A stretch of 64,000 nucleotides of DNA from Paraburkholderia metrosideri (GCF_904848625.1 NZ_CAJHCP010000006.1:186001-250000), one strand, 5' to 3'; counted from the stretch's first letter, positions 32,507 through 43,533 are shown. The notes: generated by a model from the letters alone, not told the origin. Numbers and translations: made by a program.

Positions 32507-34147
32507 ATGACTTCGAGCAACACCTCCAGCCCGTTGAACGCCATCGCCGAACAGGCACTCGGTCTCGCCGACGCACCCGCACAAGCCGCAGCCGTTGCTG
32601 CCGCTCCGGAAGCCGTCGCCGCTGAAGCCGCAGTCCCGACCGGCCCGACGTTCGCGTCGCTTGGTCTTTCCGCGGATGTCGTCTCCGCGTTGACCGCAGC
32701 TGGTTACCAGAACCCGACGCCGGTTCAGCAACGCGCTATCCCGGCTGGTATCGCCGGCCGCGATCTGCTGGTGTCGAGCCCGACCGGTTCGGGCAAGACC
32801 GCCGCGTTCATGCTGCCCGCTATCGAACGTTTCTCGCAACTGCAAAAGGCGCAAGCCAGCCAGCCGCGTGAACCGCGTCCGGCTGACGGCGCCCGCAACA
32901 CCCGCCGTCCGCAACCGGTTGCCCGTCCGACCATGCTGGTTCTGACGCCGACCCGCGAACTCGCGATGCAGGTCACGACCGCCGCCTCCACGTACGGCAA
33001 GCACCTCAAGCGCCTGCGCACCGTCAGCATTCTGGGCGGCGTCGCTTATGGTCAACAGCTGATGCTGCTGGCGAAGAACCCGGAAATCCTGGTTGCTACG
33101 CCGGGCCGTCTGATCGACCACCTCGAACGTGGCCGTATCGACCTGTCGCAACTGCAGATTCTCGTGCTCGACGAAGCTGACCGCATGCTCGACATGGGCT
33201 TCATCGAAGACATCGAAACGATCGTCGCCGCTACGCCGGCTACGCGTCAGACCATGTTGTTCTCGGCTACGCTCGACGGCAAGATCGGTTCGCTGACGGG
33301 CCGTCTGCTGAAGGATCCGGAACGGATCGAGATCGTTCAGCGTCTGGAACAGCGCACCAACATCGCGCAAACCGTCCATTACGTGGATGACCGCGATCAC
33401 AAGGATCGTTTGCTCGACCATCTGCTGCGCGACGAAGGCCTCGATCAGGCTATCGTGTTCATGGCAACCAAGATGGACGCCGACCAGCTGGCTGGCCGTC
33501 TGGCCGATGCCGGTTTCGAATCGGCAGCTTTGCACGGCGATCTGCCGCAAGGCGCGCGTAACCGCACCATCAAGGCACTGCGCGAGCGCCGTGTCCGCGT
33601 ACTGGTGGCGACGGACGTCGCGGCTCGTGGTATCGACATCCCGGGCATCACGCACGTGTTCAACTACGACCTGCCGAAGTTCGCTGAAGACTACGTGCAC
33701 CGTATCGGCCGTACCGGCCGTGCTGGCCGCTCGGGTATCGCAGTCAGCCTCGTGCACCACGCCGAGCAAGGCGCGCTCAAGCGCATCGAGCGTTTCGTGC
33801 GTACCCCGCTGCCGGTCAGCGTCGTCGAAGGCTTCGAGCCGCGCAAGTCGGCTCCGTCGGGCAATGGCGGCCGTCCTGGCTTTGGTGGCCGTGGCCGTCC
33901 GGGCGGTGGCAACGGCGGTGGCCGTCGCTTCGGTAGCGGTTCGGGCAAGCCGGCCGGTAATGGCGGCGGCGCGCGCAGCGGTAGCGGCACGGGCGGCGGC
34001 TGGGCCGGCAAGTCGGCTGGCGGCGCTTCGCGTGAAGGCGGCGGCGGCTTCGGCGGCGGCTCGCGTGAAGGTTACGGCGGTTCGCGTGACGGCGGCTACG
34101 GCGCACGCCGCAGCGACGGTCCGCGCACGGCTCGTCGCGGCAGCTAA
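32507..34147 (+). CDS. rhlE: DEAD-box RNA helicase, RhlE type
   Basis: ATP-dependent RNA helicase of ribosome assembly/RNA turnover. The 546-aa protein has the Q motif (FASLGLSADVV ... NPTPVQQ), Walker A SPTGSGKT at residues 91-98, PTRELAMQ, motif II LVLDEADRMLDMGF, SAT, and C-terminal motifs VATDVAARGIDIP and HRIGRTGRAGRSG. The last ~100 residues are Gly/Arg/Ser-rich (RGG-like), and the N-terminal 45 are Ala-rich. ATG 32507 has aagga 8 nt upstream. It uses more CGT, GCT and GGT codons than its neighbours, a sign of high expression. Confidence 0.94.
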   Translation: MTSSNTSSPLNAIAEQALGLADAPAQAAAVAAAPEAVAAEAAVPTGPTFASLGLSADVVSALTAAGYQNPTPVQQRAIPAGIAGRDLLVSSPTGSGKTAAFMLPAIERFSQLQKAQASQPREPRPADGARNTRRPQPVARPTMLVLTPTRELAMQVTTAASTYGKHLKRLRTVSILGGVAYGQQLMLLAKNPEILVATPGRLIDHLERGRIDLSQLQILVLDEADRMLDMGFIEDIETIVAATPATRQTMLFSATLDGKIGSLTGRLLKDPERIEIVQRLEQRTNIAQTVHYVDDRDHKDRLLDHLLRDEGLDQAIVFMATKMDADQLAGRLADAGFESAALHGDLPQGARNRTIKALRERRVRVLVATDVAARGIDIPGITHVFNYDLPKFAEDYVHRIGRTGRAGRSGIAVSLVHHAEQGALKRIERFVRTPLPVSVVEGFEPRKSAPSGNGGRPGFGGRGRPGGGNGGGRRFGSGSGKPAGNGGGARSGSGTGGGWAGKSAGGASREGGGGFGGGSREGYGGSRDGGYGARRSDGPRTARRGS

Positions 34148-34609
34148 GCTTCGCATCCGGCATGCACGCCTTGGCGGCGTGCGGCAGTTTCGTAGCAGAA
34201 CAGCAGTCAGTCAGAAAAGACCCGGACGGCCTCCCCGCCGTCCGTCAGTTGGAAGAAACCGGTGCTCAGGCGCCGGTTTTTTTTCGTCTGTACCAGTCAG
34301 CCTCTTACAGCCTTCAAAATTTCACGATGTGGAAAATTTTTTTGCGTCGTAAAAAATCATGCTGCAAGGCACAAGAAGCCCTATTGCGAGATGGGAAAAG
34401 TCGTTTCTCAATGCGGAACGATCGATATAAACAATTGATTTAAAACACAAATAAATATTGGAAAAGCGCGTTGCTGCGGCTATTGCGCGCACCTCGATTT
34501 GCCTAGACTCTTATACAAGACTTCACGGAACGAAACGCCAAGCCGGCCAGATGCTTCGACGAAGACAACCAGGTCACCCATCCATTACAGGCAAATCAAG
34601 GAGAACACC
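34148..34609. other. Intergenic region between the helicase gene and aceA
   Basis: 462 bases. The first part holds the helicase terminator; from about 34310 to 34530 it becomes strongly AT-rich (runs of A and T), consistent with an upstream promoter/regulatory region for aceA, and contains a possible -10 ttatacaa near 34511. Confidence 0.6.
34256..34284 (+). terminator. Intrinsic terminator of the RhlE-type helicase gene
   Basis: Ten-pair stem aaaccggtgc/gcgccggttt (one G-T pair) with a tcag loop, followed by eight T (34277-34284). Confidence 0.9.
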
Positions 34610-35920
<1,311 letters not shown>

Positions 35921-36140
35921 CTGGCGATGACCAGCCCCGTGGCCTGATCGCAGGAACGACAGCAGAAGACGTCAAGCGGCTCCGTCAGAGAGCCGCCGTC
36001 ACAGGGAGGAGCCGCGCCGTCGGCATGGTTGTGCGCAAGCTGTTTTGCGGGCAATCAGCGCGGACGACCGGAAGTCCGAGGAAAAATCTCGCAGCAGCGC
36101 AGAAAGAACCGGCACAGCAGATCGGGCCGGTTTATCAGGG

Positions 36141-36172
36141 ACGCGGCGGACTCATCATCCGCCGCGTTTTTT
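36141..36172 (+). terminator. Intrinsic terminator downstream of aceA
   Basis: Ten-bp stem acgcggcgga/tccgccgcgt with a 7-nt loop followed by a run of six T. The same region is convergent with the uspA-family gene. Confidence 0.9.
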
Positions 36173-36183
36173 CATGACGCGCG

Positions 36184-36618
36184 TCAGCGATACACGATCA
36201 CCGGAATTTTCGTATGCGTGAGTACCCGTTGCGTTTCGCTGCCGATCAGCAGGCTGCCCAGCCCGCGCCGCCCATGCGAAGCCATGAAGATGACATCGCA
36301 GGCACCGCGCTGCGCCGCCTCGATGATGCCGAGATAGGGCGCCGGATGCACGCTGGTGTGACTCTCGACAACCACGCCAACCTGCCGCCCGGCCATCTCC
36401 ACTTCCCGCAGATGCACGCGCGCCTCACGCTCGCTGCGCTGCAGAAACTCGGACGGCGGCTCGACCACGACATCGGAAAACGGCGAATACGGATATTGCG
36501 GCAGGCACGCGTAAGCCGTCACGCGCGCGCCAACTGCCTGCGCAAGATCGATCGCGCCGTTGATCGCCTTGCGCGACAGGTCTGAACCATCGGTCGGAAC
36601 CAGGATGTGCGTGAACAT
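36184..36618 (-). CDS. Universal stress protein, UspA family
   Basis: 144-aa ATP-binding Usp-fold protein: N-terminal HILVPTDGSDLSRKAI and the nucleotide-binding C-terminal motif MASHGRRGLGSLLIGSETQRVL (G2xG9xGS/T type). Start ATG 36618. Located between convergent aceA and the LysR gene; specific role unknown. Confidence 0.92.
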   Translation of the reverse strand: MFTHILVPTDGSDLSRKAINGAIDLAQAVGARVTAYACLPQYPYSPFSDVVVEPPSEFLQRSEREARVHLREVEMAGRQVGVVVESHTSVHPAPYLGIIEAAQRGACDVIFMASHGRRGLGSLLIGSETQRVLTHTKIPVIVYR

Positions 36619-36733
36619 GGTGCCCTCGGTCTTGGCTCGGCGTGCAAGCCGCTTCAATCGATTGTAGGTCGCGCGAAAGCGGGTTTGGAGCGCTTGAAGG
36701 GTCTGTCCGCATATCGGAAACCCCGTGTGAGGT

Positions 36734-37636
36734 TCAGCCCCAGTAACCGGGATGACCGTACGTATGCTTAAGAAAATCCAGAAACAGCCGCACCCGCAGC
36801 GGCAAATGGCGACGCTGCGGAAACACCGCGTGGATGCCGATCGGCGGCGCTGCGAATTCGTCGAGCACGGTGATGAGCCGCCCCGCTGCGATTTCGGTGC
36901 CGACTTCCCACCACGAGCGCCACGCGAGGCCGTGCCCGTCGAGACACCACTCGTGCAGCACCGCACCGTCCGAGCATTCCATCGTGCCGGACACCTTGAT
37001 CGATACGACCTTGTCGCCCTGCTGGAACATCCAGCCACGCTGCTGATTGGCGCTCGCACCGAGCGCGAGACAGTTGTGATGCGCGAGATCGGCGAGCGTG
37101 CGCGGTGCGCCGCGCCGGCTCACGTAGGCGGGCGACGCCACGCAGACACGCCGGTTTTCGCCAAGTTTGAGCGACACCAGCGACGAATCCGGCAGTTCGC
37201 CCAGGCGCACTGCGCAATCGAAACCCTCGTTGACCAGATCGACCAGACGGTCGGACAGATCGAGCGTGATCGAGACGTCCGGATGCGCAACCGTAAAGGC
37301 CGGCACCAACGGTGCAACGTGCCTGCGGCCAAACCCGGCCGGCGCCGACAGCCGCAAATGGCCGCTGGCTTTCACGCCACCCGCCGACACGCTGGCTTCG
37401 GCGTTCTGCATGTCGTGAATGACGCGCTGGCAGTCTTCGAGGAACGCCGAGCCCTCGAACGTCAGCGTGATTTTGCGGGTGGTGCGCACCAGCAGTTTGA
37501 CGCCCAGACGCTCTTCGAGCGCATCGATGCGGCGCCCGATAATCGCCGGCGCAACCCCTTCCGCCAACGCCGCCGCGGACAGGCTCCCCTTGGCCGCGAC
37601 GGTGACGAAAGTCTCGATCTGCTTGAAACGGTCCAT
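36734..37636 (-). CDS. LysR-family transcriptional regulator
   Basis: 300-aa regulator with an N-terminal winged helix-turn-helix (FVTVAAKGSLSAAALAEGVA ... RIDALEERLGVKLLVRTTR) and a periplasmic-binding-protein-like effector domain from about residue 92. It is transcribed divergently from the haloacid dehalogenase gene across 138 nt, which makes that gene its most likely target, though the inducer is unknown. Confidence 0.92.
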   Translation of the reverse strand: MDRFKQIETFVTVAAKGSLSAAALAEGVAPAIIGRRIDALEERLGVKLLVRTTRKITLTFEGSAFLEDCQRVIHDMQNAEASVSAGGVKASGHLRLSAPAGFGRRHVAPLVPAFTVAHPDVSITLDLSDRLVDLVNEGFDCAVRLGELPDSSLVSLKLGENRRVCVASPAYVSRRGAPRTLADLAHHNCLALGASANQQRGWMFQQGDKVVSIKVSGTMECSDGAVLHEWCLDGHGLAWRSWWEVGTEIAAGRLITVLDEFAAPPIGIHAVFPQRRHLPLRVRLFLDFLKHTYGHPGYWG

Positions 37637-37774
37637 GAACGGCGACGCGGGAAGTGGCTGAAGCGCGCAAGATTAGGTGGATAAAAGTAAAAGATCAAGT
37701 GATGTTTAGCCTCTTTTTTAGCGTTGTGAGCTGCTAATACAATCCTTCTCGACCTCTAACTGGAGCGCACGGCA

Positions 37775-38632
37775 ATGTCGGCCACAACGACACATTCCCC
37801 CAAAGCGGTGATTTTCGACGCATACGGCACGCTTTTCGACGTGCATTCGGTGATCGCTGCCGCAGAGCAGATGTTCCCCGGTCACGGCGACGCGCTCTCG
37901 CAGTTGTGGCGTCAGAAGCAGATCGAATACACGCAACTGCGCACGCTGGCCGCTCCGTCGGAGACGCCCGGCGCGCACTACCGTCCGTTCTGGGAGATCA
38001 CGCTCGACGCATTGCGTTTCGCGGCGAAAAAACGCCAGCTCACGCTGGGCCGTGCCGCTGAGAAGCGTCTGATGGACGAATATGCGTGCCTGTCGGCGTT
38101 TCCCGATGCGGCGCCCGTTTTGCGTACGTTGCGCGATGCAGCCGTCAGTGCGGCCGCTGTGCCGGGTCACAACACAACGCCGGCGACCGGCGAAAACACT
38201 CAACGCCCCGGTCTCGCGATTCTCTCGAACGGCAATCCGCAAATGCTCGACATCGCGGTGAAAAGCGCGGGTATGAACGGCCTGTTCGATCACGTTCTTT
38301 CCGTCGATGCGGTCCGCGCGTACAAGCCCTCGCCCGCCGCCTATGCGCTCGGCACGCAAGCCTTCGACGCGCCAGCGCGCGAGATCGTGTTCGTGTCGTC
38401 GAATGGATGGGACGTGGCGGGCGCGACGTGGTTCGGCTTCACCACTTTCTGGCTCAACCGGCAAAACGCCCCCGTTGAAGAACTGGGCGTCATGCCACAC
38501 GGCACGGGCGAAGACATGAGCGATCTGCTTGCCTTCCTGCAGACGCTCTCTTCTCCCAGCCGCGGCAGCAGTACGCCGGGAAGCTCCGGCAAGCCGGCTG
38601 GCAACCGTACGCGCCACAGCCCTGGCGCATGA
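37775..38632 (+). CDS. Haloacid dehalogenase type II (HAD superfamily)
   Basis: 285-aa hydrolase that would replace halogen by hydroxyl on 2-haloalkanoates. HAD motif I is IFDAYGTLFDVHS (nucleophile Asp), motif II LSNGNPQM, and the lysine and acid motifs KPSPAAYALG and SSNGWDVAGATWFGF match L-2-haloacid dehalogenases. An insertion around residues 128-148 (VPGHNTTPATGENTQ) and a Ser/Gly/Pro tail are atypical. Natural substrate may be non-halogenated. Divergent from the LysR gene; aceB follows 82 nt later. Confidence 0.88.
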   Translation: MSATTTHSPKAVIFDAYGTLFDVHSVIAAAEQMFPGHGDALSQLWRQKQIEYTQLRTLAAPSETPGAHYRPFWEITLDALRFAAKKRQLTLGRAAEKRLMDEYACLSAFPDAAPVLRTLRDAAVSAAAVPGHNTTPATGENTQRPGLAILSNGNPQMLDIAVKSAGMNGLFDHVLSVDAVRAYKPSPAAYALGTQAFDAPAREIVFVSSNGWDVAGATWFGFTTFWLNRQNAPVEELGVMPHGTGEDMSDLLAFLQTLSSPSRGSSTPGSSGKPAGNRTRHSPGA

Positions 38633-38714
38633 CGGCTGTCACCGGTCCATGCAACACACCTCCACCGCTTAACCTCGTTTGCATCATTGCAATCTGACCG
38701 ACCAAGGAAAAACC

Positions 38715-40327
38715 ATGGCGAATTCGCTGTCATCGTTGTCGCTGCCGCAGGGCATGGAAATTTCGGCTGAGATCAAGCCGGGCTACGAAGCAATCCTCAC
38801 GCGCGAAGCACTCGAACTCGTCGCCGCGCTGCATCGCACGTTCGAACCGCGCCGTCAGCAGTTGCTGCAGGCGCGCGTGGAACGCACGAAACGGCTCGAC
38901 GCCGGCGAGCGTCCCGACTTTCTCGCCGAGACGAAACACGTGCGTGAAGGCGACTGGAAAGTCGCGCCGCTGCCGCAGGATCTGCAATGCCGTCGCGTGG
39001 AAATCACCGGTCCGGTCGAGCGCAAGATGATCATCAACGCGCTGAATTCTGGCGCGGATTCGTACATGACCGACTTCGAGGATTCGAATGCGCCGAGCTG
39101 GGATAACCAGATCAGCGGCCATATCAATCTGAAAGACGCCGTGCGCCGCACGATTTCGCTGGAACAGAACGGCAAGTCATACCGGCTGAACGACAAGGTC
39201 GCCACGCTGATCGTGCGTCCGCGCGGCTGGCATCTGGATGAGAAGCACGTGAAGGTGGACGGCAAGCGCGTGTCGGGCGGTATTTTCGACTTCGCGCTGT
39301 TCATGGTGCACAACGCGAAAGAACTGGTCGCGCGCGGCTCGGGGCCGTACTTTTATCTGCCGAAGATGGAGAGCCATCTGGAAGCGCGTCTGTGGAACGA
39401 CATTTTCCTCGCCGCGCAGGAAGCGGTCGGCGTGCCGCGCGGCACGATTCGCGCGACCGTGCTGATCGAAACGATCGTCGCCGCATTCGAGATGGACGAG
39501 ATCCTGTACGAACTGCGCGAACATAGCTCGGGACTGAACGCGGGCCGCTGGGACTACATCTTTTCGGCGATCAAGAAGTTCAAGGCCGACCGCGACTTCT
39601 GTCTGGCCGACCGCTCGCAGATCACGATGACCTCGCCGTTCATGCGCGCGTATGCGCTGTTGCTGCTGAAGACCTGCCATCGACGCAACGCGCCGGCGAT
39701 TGGCGGCATGAGCGCGCTGATTCCGATCAAGAACGATCCGGCGGCAAACGACAAGGCGATGGGCGGTGTGCGCTCAGACAAGGCGCGCGATGCGGGCGAC
39801 GGCTACGACGGCGGTTGGGTCGCGCACCCGGGCCTCGTGCCGATCGCGATGGAAGAGTTCGTCAAGGTGCTCGGCGACCGGCCAAACCAGATCGGCAAGC
39901 AACGCGACGACGTACTCGTCACGGCCACCGACCTGACGGACTTCCGTCCGGAAGCGCCGATCACTGAAGGCGGTCTGCGCAACAACATCAATGTCGGCAT
40001 TCACTACCTGGGCTCGTGGCTGGCGGGCAATGGCTGCGTGCCGATTCACAACCTGATGGAAGATGCAGCCACCGCGGAAATTTCGCGCTCGCAGGTGTGG
40101 CAGTGGATTCGCTCGCCGAGGGCAAGCTCGACGATGGCCGCAAAGTGACGGTGGAACTCGTGCGCGAATTGTCGGCGCAGGAGTTGGACAAGGTGAAGCA
40201 GGCGGTCGGCGGTGAGGCTGGCGGCAATACGAAACCATATGAACGTGCTGCGCAAATCTTCGAAGAAATGTCGACGTCGGAGCAGTTCACCGACTTTCTG
40301 ACGCTGCCGCTGTATGAGGAAATTTGA
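38715..40327 (+). pseudogene. aceB: Malate synthase A, disrupted by a one-base frameshift
   Basis: Condenses glyoxylate with acetyl-CoA to malate. From ATG 38715 (aagga upstream) the frame encodes a normal malate synthase, including [41 protein letters not shown] and [17 protein letters not shown] (catalytic Asp). At about 40118 the frame is lost: residues after WIRSP become aberrant and a stop occurs at 40146-40148 (477 aa). The next frame continues [18 protein letters not shown] to a stop at 40325-40327. Adding one G restores 537 aa, the family length. It may be a real mutation or a sequencing error. Confidence 0.93.
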
Positions 40328-40472
40328 CGCGGCGCTTCATGCTTCGTGACGCTTCATGACGCCTCGTGACGCCCCGTGACGGCGGCAATTCATGACGCAA
40401 TGGCAAGACTGGGTTCATGCAGAGCACACGTTGCGCGAACCCAGCCTGACTTGCAGGACTGACCGACCGGAT

Positions 40473-40509
40473 GGCCCGACAGGCGTATACCTGCCGGGCC
40501 TTTTTTTTT
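40473..40509 (+). terminator. Intrinsic terminator downstream of aceB
   Basis: Stem ggcccgacagg/cctgccgggcc with one mismatch and a 6-nt loop, followed by a run of about nine T. Presence of an intact terminator suggests the aceB unit is otherwise complete. Confidence 0.9.
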
Positions 40510-40555
40510 CATGCGCGTTGTTTGAGCCGGTTGCTTGATCCCATTTTTTGAGCTG

Positions 40556-40957
40556 CTAACGCGTACTACGATAGCCCACCCAATCGCCCGATCTGATTTC
40601 AGGCAACCCCTTCACCGCATTCGGCGTGACAGGATAGAAACGGCAATTCACCACGTTGCCGTCCACTTTCAGCATCACCTCGCGTGCCAGAAAGCGATCC
40701 TCGACACCCGGGTAAACTGCCTCGATTTCATCGAGCACCGCCACCAGCGCGTCGTCGATTTCGTAGACATCGCCGATCACGTCGACACCCGCTTCGTCGA
40801 CGACGAGACCCGGGTACGAACCGAAGTCGAACAGATGGCCGCGCACCGTGGCCGTACCAAGCCGGTTCGGCTCGGCGATATCGTTGCGTGCCGCGGCTTC
40901 GTGGATGTCGTTCACTTCACCGGCGCGCAACGTGCCGTAGACAAAGACGGTCTGCAT
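40556..40957 (-). CDS. Gamma-glutamylcyclotransferase-like protein (AIG2/YtfP fold)
   Basis: 133-aa protein with the defining N-terminal VFVYGTLRAGEVND motif (substrate-binding loop), GSYPGLVVDE and the Glu region DEIEAVYPGVEDRF. The family includes gamma-glutamylcyclotransferases and amine cyclotransferases; the exact substrate is not known. It lies 65 nt downstream of the rraA-like gene on the same strand and may be co-transcribed with it. Confidence 0.85.
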   Translation of the reverse strand: MQTVFVYGTLRAGEVNDIHEAAARNDIAEPNRLGTATVRGHLFDFGSYPGLVVDEAGVDVIGDVYEIDDALVAVLDEIEAVYPGVEDRFLAREVMLKVDGNVVNCRFYPVTPNAVKGLPEIRSGDWVGYRSTR

Positions 40958-41022
40958 CGTCGTGGGTTCTCCTGGAATGAGGGATGGGTGGCCTGGAGTC
41001 AGGCCAAGGTTCGCTCAACGCT

Positions 41023-41517
41023 TCAGCTCAGCGCGGTGCTCGCAACGAGTATGCCGTCGAGATCCGCGTAAATCCATTCGCCGGGACGCACCAGTGCGCC
41101 CGGTAACTGCACGGGCACATTGCGCTCGCCCGTGCCGAGCTTTTGTGCGCGACGCGGACAGGTGGTCAGCGCCGCGACACCGACGTCGGCGTCATTCAAC
41201 TCCAGCGTATCACGCACGCAACCGTTCACGACGACGCCCGCCCAGCCGTTCTGCTCGGCGAGTTGCGCGAGATTGCCGCCCACCAGCGCACAACGCAGAC
41301 TGCCGCCGCCGTCGACCACCAGCACCCGGCCCTGCCCTTGCTCTTCGAGTGTGGTGCGCACCAGCGCGTTGTCTTCGAACACTTTCAGGGTCACCGCCTC
41401 ACCGCTAAAACACTCAGGGCGACTGAACAGATGGAAGACCGGCTCGAGCACACGCAGCGTGCCCTGCACCAGTTGGACTTCGTGTGAGTCGCACAAATCC
41501 GTTGTAGCAAAGCTCAT
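41023..41517 (-). CDS. rraA: RraA-like protein
   Basis: 164-aa protein of the RraA/HMG-aldolase family. Landmarks: [66 protein letters not shown]. RraA inhibits RNase E; members keeping the GGxLR...D metal motif can also act as 4-hydroxy-4-methyl-2-oxoglutarate or oxaloacetate aldolases. Start ATG 41517 fits the family length of about 160; the open frame to 41619 is noise. Divergent from the AraC-family regulator. Confidence 0.87.
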   Translation of the reverse strand: MSFATTDLCDSHEVQLVQGTLRVLEPVFHLFSRPECFSGEAVTLKVFEDNALVRTTLEEQGQGRVLVVDGGGSLRCALVGGNLAQLAEQNGWAGVVVNGCVRDTLELNDADVGVAALTTCPRRAQKLGTGERNVPVQLPGALVRPGEWIYADLDGILVASTALS

Positions 41518-41705
41518 GGGATTCTCCTTCGGACCGGGCAATCGGGACATTATGCACGTCGGATGGCGGGCACCCTCTACAATGAGAGGCCGGCTGGAGA
41601 TTGGGCTTCGGACCTTCACGGTTTTTCGACGCGAGGTTCACGAGCTTGCACTGTCGGCATTGAGGCCCCCGCATTTAGCATTCGCTTTCTGGATCGCTCT
41701 TCGCC

Positions 41706-42608
41706 ATGACTTCGCCTGCCGACTCAGACCTGCTGAGCTTCGTACGCTTCGCCGACATTCCGCCCGAGCACCAACCCACCGACGAGCATCCGATCCGTGT
41801 GCGCTCGCGGCCCATGCCGTTGGGTTCGCGCATCGCACGGCATCGGCATGCGTGGGCGCAGGTCGCCTACGCATCGCGCGGCGTGCTGCGAATCGGGACA
41901 ACCGGTACGACGTGGATGGTGCCGCCATCGCGCGCGATCTGGGTGCCTCCGCATGTGACGCACGAAGTGGTGGCCGTCGAAGATGCCTATCTGCGCACGC
42001 TCTACATTACCGAAAGCACCGTGCCCGCCGGGCTGGATACGCCGCGCGTAGTCGAAGTCTCGGATCTGTTGCGAGAGGTGATTGCCGCGCTCGACACCCC
42101 TGGCATTTCCGCCGCGCGTGAGCAGTTGCTCGGCGCCCTTGCGCTTGATGAATTGACCCGCTCGCAGCCGTTGCCGTTATCCGTGCCGATGCCTAACGAG
42201 AAACGTCTGCGTGCGTTATGCGAAGCGGTGATCGAAGACCCGACGCATGGCGAATCGCTCGAACAATGGGCGTCCAGTGTCGGCGCGAGTACGCGTACGA
42301 TCGCGCGGCTGTTCCGGCAGGAATTGGGAGTGAGTTTTTCGCAATGGCGTCAGCAGGCAATTCTGGCGCGCGCCATTCCGCTATTGAGCCAGGGGCGGCC
42401 GCTTTCGCATGTCGCGCAGGAACTTGGCTATCAAAGCCAGAGTGCGTTTTCCGCCATGTTCCGGCGCGCGTTCGGCGAAAGTCCGCGCGCGTTTATCGAG
42501 CGGGGCTCGGAGCATCGTCCGGAAAATCGCGAGCCTCGCAGTGCGCGGCCCGATGATGAAGAAACTGCGCGAGAAAGTGTCGACGTGGCAGGCGACCGCG
42601 ACCGCTAA
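41706..42608 (+). CDS. AraC-family transcriptional regulator with cupin domain
   Basis: 300-aa regulator: N-terminal cupin (SRIARHRHAWAQVAYASRGVL; VPPHVTHEVV) and C-terminal double HTH (LEQWASSVGASTRTIARLFRQELGVSFSQWR and LSHVAQELGYQSQSAFSAMFRRAFGESPRAF). This AraC/cupin arrangement is common among regulators of efflux genes. It is convergent with the GNAT gene; targets are not evident. Confidence 0.92.
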   Translation: MTSPADSDLLSFVRFADIPPEHQPTDEHPIRVRSRPMPLGSRIARHRHAWAQVAYASRGVLRIGTTGTTWMVPPSRAIWVPPHVTHEVVAVEDAYLRTLYITESTVPAGLDTPRVVEVSDLLREVIAALDTPGISAAREQLLGALALDELTRSQPLPLSVPMPNEKRLRALCEAVIEDPTHGESLEQWASSVGASTRTIARLFRQELGVSFSQWRQQAILARAIPLLSQGRPLSHVAQELGYQSQSAFSAMFRRAFGESPRAFIERGSEHRPENREPRSARPDDEETARESVDVAGDRDR

Positions 42609-42617
42609 GTGGCGATC

Positions 42618-43082
42618 TCAGACCCGTCGCGCCAGATGGCGGATTGCGCCAAGCTGCGCGAGCCGTGGTCCCGTCAGTTTGTAGCCTTTGCGTTGATAGA
42701 GCCGTGCGGCGGGATTGTCGACGAACACCCGCAGTTGCAGTTCGCGCAGCCCGCGCTCCCGTGCCCACTGGTGCGAAATATCGAGCAGATAAGTGCCGGC
42801 TCCAAGCCGCCGATGCCCCTCGGCAATCTGCACGTCGCGGATATGCAGCGAATCGCCCTCTTGCGTGATGCGCAGTACGCCGATCGGCGTGCCATCCACC
42901 TCGAGAATAAAATTCTCCGATTCGCGCCAACTGCCGAGAAAAAGATCGCCGCGCCAGACCAGATGATGCCGGCGATAGTAGCCACCCATGTTGTTGCGAG
43001 TCAGCGCCTCGGCGAACTCGAAATCATCCATGCTGGCATGACGCAGATGAAACGGTGAGGTAGCTTCGGTTGGATCGAACAT
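42618..43082 (-). CDS. GNAT-family N-acetyltransferase
   Basis: 154-aa acetyltransferase: FHLRHASMDDFEFAEALTRNN at the N-terminus, acetyl-CoA loop VQIAEGHRRLGAGTYLLDIS and C-terminal VDNPAARLYQRKGYKLTGP. ATG 43082 (MFDPTEATSPFHLR) is preferred over the longer open frame to 43220, which lacks similarity. Substrate unknown. It lies just beyond the tRNA-cluster terminator. Confidence 0.85.
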   Translation of the reverse strand: MFDPTEATSPFHLRHASMDDFEFAEALTRNNMGGYYRRHHLVWRGDLFLGSWRESENFILEVDGTPIGVLRITQEGDSLHIRDVQIAEGHRRLGAGTYLLDISHQWARERGLRELQLRVFVDNPAARLYQRKGYKLTGPRLAQLGAIRHLARRV

Positions 43083-43221
43083 GGCGCAACGACGAAGATG
43101 AGCGACGGGGATAATTCGGGTCAACGGTAAAACAGGCGAAGCGCGCTGGCAATGGCTGTTTGTCCCGAGCATACCCAGGCGGGATAGTCTGTGGAATAAG
43201 CGATGAAAAATAAGCGGCAAT

Positions 43222-43253
43222 AAAAAAAGCCCACTTCTTTCGAAGTGGGCTTT
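43222..43253 (-). terminator. Terminator of the tRNA cluster
   Basis: Nine-bp stem gcccacttc/gaagtgggc with a tttc loop; on the minus strand it is followed by a run of seven T (43222-43228 as A on the plus strand). It ends transcription coming from gltX/tRNA genes. Confidence 0.9.
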
Positions 43254-43261
43254 CTAAAATC

Positions 43262-43338
43262 TGGCGGAGCGGACGGGACTCGAACCCGCGACCCCCGGCG
43301 TGACAGGCCGGTATTCTAACCAACTGAACTACCGCTCC
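43262..43338 (-). tRNA. tRNA-Asp (GTC), copy 1
   Basis: 77-nt cloverleaf with encoded CCA. Anticodon GTC in the loop CCTGTCACG; T-arm GGTTCGAGTCC. Acceptor stem GGAGCGG/CCGCTCC. Confidence 0.97.
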
Positions 43339-43433
43339 AGATTTTGTACCGCTGGCTTGTGAGCTACGCCCACTTACCTACAGCAACCTGCTACTGCACC
43401 GTTCAAACTTCCAACCGAACGACGCCGATGTTT

Positions 43434-43509
43434 TGGCGTCCCCTAGGGGATTCGAACCCCTGTACTCACCGTGAAAGGGTGATGTCCTAGGCCTCTAGAC
43501 GAAGGGGAC
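43434..43509 (-). tRNA. tRNA-Glu (TTC), copy 1
   Basis: 76-nt cloverleaf with encoded CCA; acceptor stem GTCCCCT/AGGGGAC, anticodon TTC in the loop CCTTTCACG. Identical in sequence to the second copy at 43748. Confidence 0.97.
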
Positions 43510-43533
43510 AGCGTACTGCTTACAACTTTAATG

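Noticed and set aside
40016..40327. Separate 103-codon gene after aceB
   Set aside because: Its last ~70 residues are the missing malate synthase C-terminus and its first ~33 are out-of-frame aceB; it is a product of the frameshift, not an independent gene.
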